From NCBI GenBank assembly GCA_003427395.1, contig BFEA01000913.1, forward strand, positions 338,399-360,741: DNA of 22,343 nucleotides. Direction: 5' to 3'. The stretch is from Chara braunii. Its lineage: Eukaryota > Streptophyta > Charophyceae > Charales > Characeae. Positions 15,932 through 22,343 of the stretch are shown in pieces (position 1 is the first letter of the stretch; each line of letters opens with the position of its first letter). The notes under the pieces are model-generated. The model had not been told where the DNA came from and did not search any database. It was given only the letters and a program-made list of their open reading frames with translations. Made by a program: the position numbers and the translations under genes.

Positions 15932-17884
15932 CAAGACTTACTGCAGCAGGATCACCATCTCCGCTGCTGCTGTACCCTAATTTGATCCTACGAGCTAGCC
16001 CCCTCACTAATAGGATGCTTGATATCCGACCATCTACTTCTCCCACTCACCTGTTTTTTTTAGAAACAAAAACATATGCACAATTCAGAAAAAGACTCAG
16101 ACACCCCCAATCAATCCCCTATACCCCACTCTGGCAAGACTTACTGCAGAAGAACCACCATCTCCGCTGCTATTGTACCCTATTCCCATCCTACCAGCTA
16201 GCCTCCTCACTAGTAGTACGCGTGATATCCCACCATCTCCTTCTCCCACCCATCTACTTCTCCATGCAAAGGGCCCTTTTGTGTTTTGAAGAGCATTCAA
16301 ATCGAGAAATATCTGTCTTAGAGCCTTTCAGTAGCCCACCCCTACCTGCCTCATCCCTATATCCCGATACTTAGTCTCTACTAGGCCTCACGCCCCCGAC
16401 TGCTATGTTACAGAGTGGCACGACCCACCCCAGAAGACTCCCACCTGCTTGGCTATAGGGCAAAATGACCCGAATCGGCTCCGACCAGCATCGTCTAAGT
16501 ACCAGCTTACCAAAGGACACTAGAGTGCCTTCCACCCTCGACAACTCCCCAGATCTCTCTACCAGGTCTCTTGCCCTTGTACAACTCGAGTTACAGGGCA
16601 GCGCGACCAAGCCCCAGCACCGACCAGCGTCGTTCTGGACTCGTCCATTCGAAAGCCCACGGGGACCCAAGACTACAGCAAATACCAGACAAGTCACCAA
16701 TCAGCACCATAACTGTAGATCCGATCACTCAGCTCCTTCGGGCGTTCGTTGCAGATATCCCTGAGACATAAAATCCCTCACAACCCTACTCCGGTAAGTC
16801 TTACTGCGATGAAGCCACCATCTTCACCGTTGTTGTACCCTATTTCCACCCTGCAGGTTAGCCCTATGGCCGCAGAGCGCATTATCCTCCACCATTGCAA
16901 CCCCCGCCCCCTGCCACCAGCGCCAACTTATAAGGATTTTTTTTTTTCCAGAAAATTCAATCCCATTCAAGAACATATTCAGAAATAAAAAAACTATGAA
17001 AAACAGAAAGACGAAAATTAGAAATAGAGCCACCAACAATCCAACTCAGACCCTCGCTACAACCGAGAAACCGTCGCTCAAGCTTTCAGCCCTCGTACCA
17101 GAAATCGTCAGTTCTCACACCCCTCTTGCTAGGGTTACAAGGCAATACAAACTGCCCCAGCCGAACTAATTATTTTCTCACGGACAAGAAGTATCTTCCT
17201 CCCTCGACTACTTCCTTAGCTGCAAACTGCCTAGCGGGTCATAGGGTCACCGCCCCAATATCAACTACGTTGAAAGAAGTGGTTATGCCTTCCACCCTTG
17301 GCATAACTCCAATGGCCTCAAGCTCCTCTTGGTCACAGAGCCACTACTCCAGCACCGACCAATGTCGCCCCACCCCGCCCTTCTAGTAGACTTACTACGT
17401 TGAGCAACCCTTCCTCAACTGCACGAGCCCGCCCAAAATTCCTCCAAACCATACTTTCAACCTTCACCTTCCCATTTAAGAAAGCCAAAAGGAAAAAGGA
17501 CAAGAACTAAACCCACTAACAATCCATCTTCTTCCCTCACCACAGATGAAGGACACACCGCCCAAGCTTTTAATCCTCGTACCAAAAATCATCAGATCTC
17601 ATACTCCCCTTGCTAGGATTACAAGGCAACAAAAACTGCCCCAATACCAACCTAACTGTTTCTGACGAACAGAGAGTATTGTCCCCCTCAACAACTCCCT
17701 TAATTGCATGGCCCCTTGAAAGGTTACAGGGTCACCGCTCCAACAACAACTACGTCGGGCGAGATGGTTATGCCTTCCACCCTCGACATACTTCAATGGT
17801 CTCAAGCTCCCCTGGTTACAGAGCGAATGCTCCATGACCAGCCAATGTCGTCTCACTCCACCCTTCTAATACTAGACTTACCAC
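15932..17884. repeat. Cluster of diverged direct repeats, C-rich on +
   Basis: A block with ACTTACTGCAG, CACCATCTCCGCTG and TGTACCCTA recurs at 15932, 16135 and 16795. Shorter relatives starting with AGACTTAC lie at 17387 and 17874. A second module around CACCGACCAGCGTCG recurs near 16485, 16617, 17352 and 17833. Spacing is irregular (203, 660, 592 and 487 bp), so this is not a regular satellite. The + strand is rich in C and A and poor in G throughout. Minus-strand frames here (for example 16371-16700) have no known motif, and the equivalent frames of the repeat copies contain stops. Tandem repeats are known in the untranslated parts of some plant LTR retrotransposons, which is one possible origin. 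Confidence 0.75.
17079..17884. repeat. Two-copy direct repeat, period about 484 bp
   Basis: 17079-17400 and 17563-17884 align over about 320 bp at roughly 75-80% identity. Shared landmarks are CAAGCTTT, CCTCGTACCA, TTGCTAGG then TTACAAGGCAA, GGTTATGCCTTCCACCC, and CCAATGTCG then CCACCC. Weaker similarity continues leftward (the CCACTAACAATCCA region), so the full unit may be about 484 bp in tandem. Confidence 0.88.
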
Positions 17885-18136
17885 CCTGAACCGTCAATCC
17901 CTCCTTTAAGTGAACCCCCCCCACTTCCCACATGCCTCTAATTCAACCTTCCCCCTTTCGTTTGCAAGACCACTAACAAATTTGAACTACAACTTCCGAA
18001 AAACAACATCAAATTTAGAATTAGATCAGAGATGGATAAACGTACGACATCAATTCCTCTTTGAGAAAATCAATTTGTAACCCTTTGTAATTCAAAATTG
18101 AGTAATCATTCTTTGGGATCAGAGCAAACTCTGATT

Positions 18137-18270
18137 TACGAATTTCAAATTAAGAATCTTGCTCAGAAAATATGAATTTAAGATTAAAGATCCCACTCAT
18201 AAAATACAAATTTCAGATTAAGGATCTTGCTCAGAATAGAAAATACAAATTTTAGATTAAGAATCAATTA
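18137..18270. repeat. 34-bp minisatellite, four units
   Basis: Units start at 18137, 18171, 18205 and 18244. They share TACAAATTTCAGATTAAG, then GATCTTGCTCAGAAAA, with variation. The third unit has a 5-bp insertion and the fourth is partial. The surrounding 18000-18520 is AT-rich and has more diverged traces of the same words. Confidence 0.85.
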
Positions 18271-18536
18271 CATCCAGAAAACACATAAGATCTCATGAAT
18301 CAGATTTTAAACAAATCACAATTATAAAAACGAAATCGTTTAAAAACAACCTCTGAAAAAAAAATTAGAAAAACAGCCACAACTCAGGAAAAGTCAGGGG
18401 GGGAAATCATGACGAATCAGAAAATTCAGATCAAGAATCATGAATTGAAATCATCAACGAAAAATCAACCTCAGGATGAAAAGCTTGGTTATCAGAACAT
18501 TATTAGTAGATTTCGAATTATAAGACAGTCAAGCCA

Positions 18537-18542
18537 CACGTG
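18537..18542. promoter_or_regulatory. G-box core CACGTG
   Basis: CACGTG within CCACACGTGGG matches the plant G-box. It lies about 360 bp upstream of the GC-rich open stretch at 18903. A single hexamer is weak evidence. Confidence 0.2.
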
Positions 18543-18770
18543 GGTTGAATCCTAATCCAATAAAAGTCAGCCTCCCATCCCTTCTTCCTCAACCAAGCCA
18601 CTTATCTCACACCCCTTAAACCCTACCCCTGCGTCTTCGGGGAAGGAAAAACTCCCTTCCTCCCACTGCTAGCACCTAGGCTCAAAGCAAAGCAAGCACC
18701 CAAATACATGAACGACCATCTTCAATCCCCGAAGGGAAATCAAAAACAGTGTGGCACCCCCTCTCCAAAC

Positions 18771-18800
18771 CTATTGGCGAGTCGCCACAGGGGGTTCAAA
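18771..18800 (-). other. PBS-like motif, possible Gypsy LTR/leader junction
   Basis: On the minus strand, TGTGGCGACTCGCCA (18773-18789) resembles the TGGCGACTC motif just after the 5' LTR in many plant Gypsy-type elements. The minus-strand sequence before it (CATCCTCGTTTTTTGAAAAC, 18849-18868) also fits the end of such LTRs as I remember them. The same bases make a small palindrome, TGGCGA/TCGCCA, inside ACCCCCT/AGGGGGT arms. I could not find a second LTR or gag/pol in the window, so this is tentative. Confidence 0.28.
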
Positions 18801-18902
18801 ACCACCTAAACTATACCCACACCATACTGTTGAGGAAGAGGGAAGGGTTTTCAAAAAACGAGGATGACAAGCCCTAACCTAGTCTAGCGACTCCACAGCC
18901 CC

Positions 18903-19570
18903 ATGCCCATCTACCCCACCCTCCTCCCCCCACCCGTGGTTGTTCCCCGTCATTGCCCAACACACCCCATCTCCTACCGCGCGCCACCATATCCCACCGT
19001 CCACCTCGTCGCCACCTCTCCCGTACGTACCCTTCTCTCACCTCCCGTCCTTACGTCCTCGCCCACCGCGGCACTTGGTTCTCTGGTAGATCCCGCGTCG
19101 CGCCGCTTCGTCTCCGAAATTGCTCCAGTGGGGGCGCACCGCTCCTCGTCGCGCTGCGCCCCCCGTAGTTACTTTGATTGTATTAAAATTGTTCTTTTTC
19201 TTCGTTTATTATTATGTATATATATTTTTCCTTCTTTGGCTATCGCGAGATTGAACATTTTTTCTTTTTTAATGATTTTATTCTGGTCACCTGGTTGCAT
19301 GTGGATTCAATCTTGCGTGTGTATTTCAACAGTTCATGGATGTCCTAACTGAGCTAGGCACGTTGGTGAAGTCGACTTTTCAGTGTTTCACGCGATTTCC
19401 CCCCAACGAAAGAACAACAAATGAAGAAATAAGTTTTGCGAGCGCTATACTGGAATTGAACTTTGATGCAAAAAAAAAATGGAAACATTTTGTGGGTAAT
19501 GTTAATGATTTTTTAGACCGGTCAAAAATTTCTTGTGGATCGGTTCTTCCTGTGAACACAACACTCCCTG
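18903..19570 (+). CDS. Possible host gene 5' part: GC-rich exon, AT-rich intron, exon 2
   Basis: From ATG at 18903 a GC-rich, CpG-rich stretch (to about 19165) encodes a Pro/Ser/Thr/Arg-rich, acid-poor peptide resembling an organellar targeting sequence. Sequence then turns sharply AT-rich, as a plant intron would, up to a good acceptor TATTTCAACAG at 19322-19332. The next stretch, 19333-19570, is open, less biased, and ends at CCTG followed by GTAATG, a plausible donor. With a donor at 19086 the two parts join in phase. The predicted exon 2 peptide (MDVLTELGTLVKSTFQCF onward) matches no family I know. The exon boundaries are inferred, and the MITE at 19890 would lie in the following intron. 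Confidence 0.3.
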
Positions 19571-19889
19571 GTAATGGGTGCATATAAGGATTTTTTCCGG
19601 TCTGATACAGTCACAACGAGCCTGCGTTCGTAAGTCAAGTTGTGGTGTGATCGGTGTCGCGTTCTTTTATGCACTCGTAATTTTGAGAACAATGTAGCCT
19701 TTTTCCATCACCCAAAATCAGTGGTTGAGATCTTGGGTTGTTCTTCGGCTGCTTTGTTTTCACCGAATCGGGTCATAAAGGCGGTCAGATGCATACAATA
19801 AAATCTCGGTTTGGGATAGGCGACAACCGCTGCCATTTGCCTCTCGCCCCATAATATAATGTGCGGTCATTATCACCGCCATGTATATA

Positions 19890-20304
19890 GGGCCTCGCCA
19901 CACTACTCCCGACCTGGAGAAAAAGTTCGGGAGTACTCCAGAAAGTCCAAAGATGCGAAAACCCATTCGGTAGTGCGCTTTGCCACATTGTACTCCCGAC
20001 TTGGGGCGCTCTCCTATTTGGAGGCCAGGAGATGGACTTCAGAAAGAGACTGTCCAGCATGTGGTGATGAAAACTATGAGGAGAATGCTTGTCTGCGCAT
20101 GAGTTCTCCAGTTGAAACACAGGTCTCAGCGAGAGGTCTCCTGAAAATGATCTTTTACAGGCGGGAGGCTCAAGCGATTTCGAGAGTGCTCTTGGGAGCC
20201 ACATTCTGACAGCTCCTGAATTCAATCTGACAGGTTGAACTCGGCAGCTGGTGTGGCGACGCTACACTCCCAAAAATGGCCAAGTTAGTAGTGTGGAGAG
20301 GCCC
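19890..20304. mobile_element. Harbinger-type MITE, 415 bp
   Basis: The left end GGGCCTCGCCACACTACT and the right end, read on the other strand, GGGCCTCTCCACACTACT match at 17 of 18 positions. Both flanks are ATA (19887-19889 and 20305-20307), a 3-bp duplication as PIF/Harbinger elements make, although TTA/TAA is more usual. Internal echoes of the ends occur at about 19978 (GCCACATTGTACTCCCGAC) and, inverted, at about 20250-20275 (GTCGCCACACCAGC). There is no transposase frame, so it is non-autonomous. GGGCC-type ends fit Harbinger better than hAT or CACTA. Confidence 0.75.
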
Positions 20305-20307
20305 ATA

Positions 20308-21050
20308 AACCAAATGCTTCCCCAAAAGTACTGTTATAATTCTTGCCATTTAGGGGAAGACAGTAGTAGCTGGAAGCTATGCTCGTGATGCATGTGTGCA
20401 TGGCGTGTCAGATTTGGTGTGTCCCTGAGTACCTGATGGCTCGGCTGTACTGTTGTGGCATGCGAAATTTATTTATTTATTAATTTATTGTAGAATGCAG
20501 ATTATGCAGAGTCTCCCCCTCTCTTTTCATCTGTGTTAATCTCCCTAGTTTGGTGAATTCTTCCTCTCCCGTGGTGCTTGATTTTAGTCCATCTCATGGG
20601 GCCATATTCAATCCTTGGTCATCATCGGTTAGGGTTTGACTTGGTTTGATGCTCTTTACGTTTAGATTATAATTTTCTTCCAACTACTGTGTTCCCCTTT
20701 GGTTTGTGTCTGTGTTAACTAATGTTGTTTAGGGGAAGCTCGTCGTAATTACTGATGAAATACTAAACTTTCTTGCCCTGTTATCAATCTTTTTGCCTTA
20801 TTGGTATCTCCCCTACTCCTTGTTGTTGTATGTTGGGTTTGGGTTGTGGGATGTTTGCATGATGCTCTTGGTTCTAGTGGTTCTTTGCGTGCTTGCATAC
20901 TTGAGGATGATTGTTCATTTGCTTTCCAGTCTGATATTGCGTACAAATCGTCCAGTTGCCACAATAGCTTAGTAGGCTCTATAGAAGATTGCATGGATGA
21001 GGTCGTGTGTTCCAATTTGCTTATCAGATTCTAGTGGGAGGCAGAACCAA
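20308..21050 (+). other. T-rich sequence with a possible terminal exon
   Basis: 20460-20830 is T-rich and intron- or UTR-like, with a TTTATTTATT run near 20470. Frame 2 is open from 20801 to TAG at 21032, and its last 65 codons (GCLHDALGSSGSLRACILED onward) have balanced composition. I could not connect it in phase to the candidate exons at 18903-19570 through a proper acceptor; the AG at 20732 leads to an immediate in-frame stop. It remains unassigned. Confidence 0.25.
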
Positions 21051-21053
21051 GAG

Positions 21054-21398
21054 ACCTACACACTGCCCATAGATTCAGAAAACGGTTGACGAAAAGAGAC
21101 TTAGTACAAACTGTGGTCGGTATGGTAGGTTTCTTGGGGTAAAGATTAGTATAGGGGGACCTGTTGCTAGTTGGAGATCTGGGGGGGTCAGCCACTAGGC
21201 ATGGGAGAGGTTAGGATGAGGGCTCCCCTTAGGACAACTCACCCGTGGAATAGGAAACAGTTGATGAAAAGAGACTTAGTACAATCCATGGTCGGTGTCT
21301 GTCTGAACTAGGACCCTACAGACTGCCCATGGTACAAGGAAACAGTTGATGAAAATGAGACATAGTACAGTCTATGGCCGGTACTGGTAGGGTTCCTA
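21054..21398. repeat. Three-copy direct repeat
   Basis: 21054-21135, 21249-21302 and 21313-21398 share CCTACAGACTGCCCAT (first and third copies only) and GGAAACAGTTGATGAAAA, then GAGACTTAGTACA, with a few changes each. The middle copy lacks the first third. Sequence between copies is G-rich on the + strand. Confidence 0.85.
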
Positions 21399-21647
21399 TG
21401 TCGGGGGGGCTCTCCACAGGATTGGTTGGGTTGCCTGCCTATTATGTTCGGGTCACTATCTACAAAAAAGAACAAATACTGATGACAACAGTGTGCACAG
21501 CGAATAACCTAACAACAATAACAACAGTTGTGTACACAAAAAGTGATAGGAACGCAAAATAGATCCACCTATGGGATTTGTAGGGAAACGTCTGTACCAA
21601 GCACCTGAAGTACCTGGGTGACAAGGCTCGCACAAATATGCTTCGAT

Positions 21648-21686
21648 CAGGGCCGAGTGGGATGTGTGGGACTCGGCTTAGCCCTG
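21648..21686. repeat. Imperfect inverted repeat
   Basis: GCCGAGT pairs with ACTCGGC around a 12-nt loop. Allowing a bulge, the outer CAGGGC and GCCCTG also pair. A stable hairpin is possible on either strand. It has no T tract after it and no gene context. Confidence 0.7.
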
Positions 21687-21907
21687 GTGCCTACAACCAC
21701 AATTCAGTCAGGTCACCCCCAAGGTTGGAGGGTGACGATCCTGAGTGGCAGACACTGAGGTAGGATAGCGGGAGTAGGAGTGCACCGGGAGAGATTACGA
21801 AAGAGGTAGGTTGGGAGGGAGTCCTATAGGATTAGGGGGGCTCTACCACATGGCCGAGTGCCGAAGGTGACTCTCATATGTTTGTAATCCAACCTCTACA
21901 ACAACCT

Positions 21908-21912
<5 letters not shown>

Positions 21913-21953
<41 letters not shown>
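21913..21953. repeat. (TA)n microsatellite
   Basis: About 20 uninterrupted TA units. The 124-codon frame at 21878-22252 passes through it as an Ile-Tyr repeat, which argues against that frame being a gene. Confidence 0.97.
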
Positions 21954-21955
<2 letters not shown>

Positions 21956-22343
21956 AAAAAGTTTGAAGTAGGGATAATTGAGGGGTCTCGTAGGGCAGAG
22001 CTTGATTCTGCACACAACGGGGTTGATCCTTCCTCACTGGGGAAGCAATCAATGCCCCGTGATTATGCGATATTCGTGTTATACAGGGAAGTTGTCTCCA
22101 GGGATCTGGTCCCACTTACAACGTTGATTTTTCTCAACAATCAGCTTTCTATCACGTGGGGCATGGCGGGACGGAGCTCTGCCGTTGATGTATTGAAATC
22201 TAATGGTATCGGAATACAGGAGAATAACCTATTAGATTTTGTCATTTTGTAAAATTTTCCTTTGACGTGAAATCCGTTTTGTAATATGCTTTGACCCTTT
22301 TGGTTTGGGCGGGAAACTATTTTCTATTGAGAAAACTACCCTT
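21954..22343. other. Unassigned sequence at the right edge
   Basis: The + frame to 22252 stays open after the TA tract but shows no motif. TGGTATCGGA near 22204 partly resembles a Met-tRNA primer-binding site, but only 9 of 12 bases match and no LTR end precedes it. Confidence 0.35.

Noticed and set aside
18953-19168. Alternative frame through the GC-rich stretch.
   Set aside because: It is a shadow of the GC-rich composition and ends at 19168 before any supportable splice site.
22200-22216. TGGTATCGGA as a Met-tRNA primer-binding site of an LTR element.
   Set aside because: Only 9 of 12 bases match and no LTR terminus lies just upstream.
21878-22252. 124-codon + frame.
   Set aside because: It crosses the TA microsatellite and has no recognisable motif outside it.
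1-22343. CRISPR array, bacterial operon, phage or organellar content.
   Set aside because: No regular repeat-spacer pattern, ribosome-binding-site-led gene series or recognisable organellar gene. Everything readable is eukaryotic repeat material.

Overview
This is a repeat-dominated piece of a eukaryotic nuclear genome, most likely a plant with a large genome. The reasons are long dinucleotide microsatellites (TG, AG and TA), an assembly gap of Ns inside the AG microsatellite, homopolymer tracts, short non-autonomous DNA transposons with terminal inverted repeats, and a decayed non-LTR retrotransposon (LINE) of the L1 type. Nothing looks prokaryotic, organellar or viral: there are no operons and no long intact ORF. 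I see no intact protein-coding gene that I can name. A more precise host placement is not supportable from sequence alone.

Layout. 1-1000: (TG)n, a tRNA-like (SINE-head-like) segment and a short tandem repeat. 1006-1760: a 739-bp hAT-type element with a perfect 8-bp target duplication. 1829-3366: a composite of hAT-like material with multiple inverted copies of an AT-rich motif, containing a nested 273-bp element. 3370-6360: mostly unassigned, with a possible decayed Harbinger-type end pair (4077-4794) and a 90-bp direct repeat (5009-5202). 6365-9790: a LINE fossil on the + strand. It carries an ORF1-like part with an internal 130-bp tandem duplication, then a long frame that ends in a recognisable endonuclease domain (9014-9736). 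The reverse transcriptase that should follow is not there. 9790-14900: unassigned sequence with weak coding fossils, the (AG)n tract with its gap, and a second tRNA-like segment on the - strand. 15666-18300: a 48-nt poly-T, overlapping palindromes, a roughly 2-kb cluster of diverged direct repeats (C-rich, G-poor on +) and a 34-bp minisatellite. 18530-21030: a GC-rich exon-like stretch followed by AT-rich sequence, which may be part of a host gene. It is followed by a 415-bp Harbinger-type MITE (19890-20304). 21050-22343: a three-copy G-rich repeat, an inverted repeat, a (TA)n tract and unassigned sequence.

The recognisable parts do not form a pathway; they are layers of independent insertions and local duplications. 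The firmest calls are the LINE endonuclease fossil, the 739-bp hAT element, the 415-bp Harbinger-like MITE, the microsatellites and the direct repeats. I found no convincing new functional system. The most unusual points are three hAT-like elements that share one unusual architecture, the long indel-free but stop-riddled LINE frame, and the strand-skewed repeat cluster.
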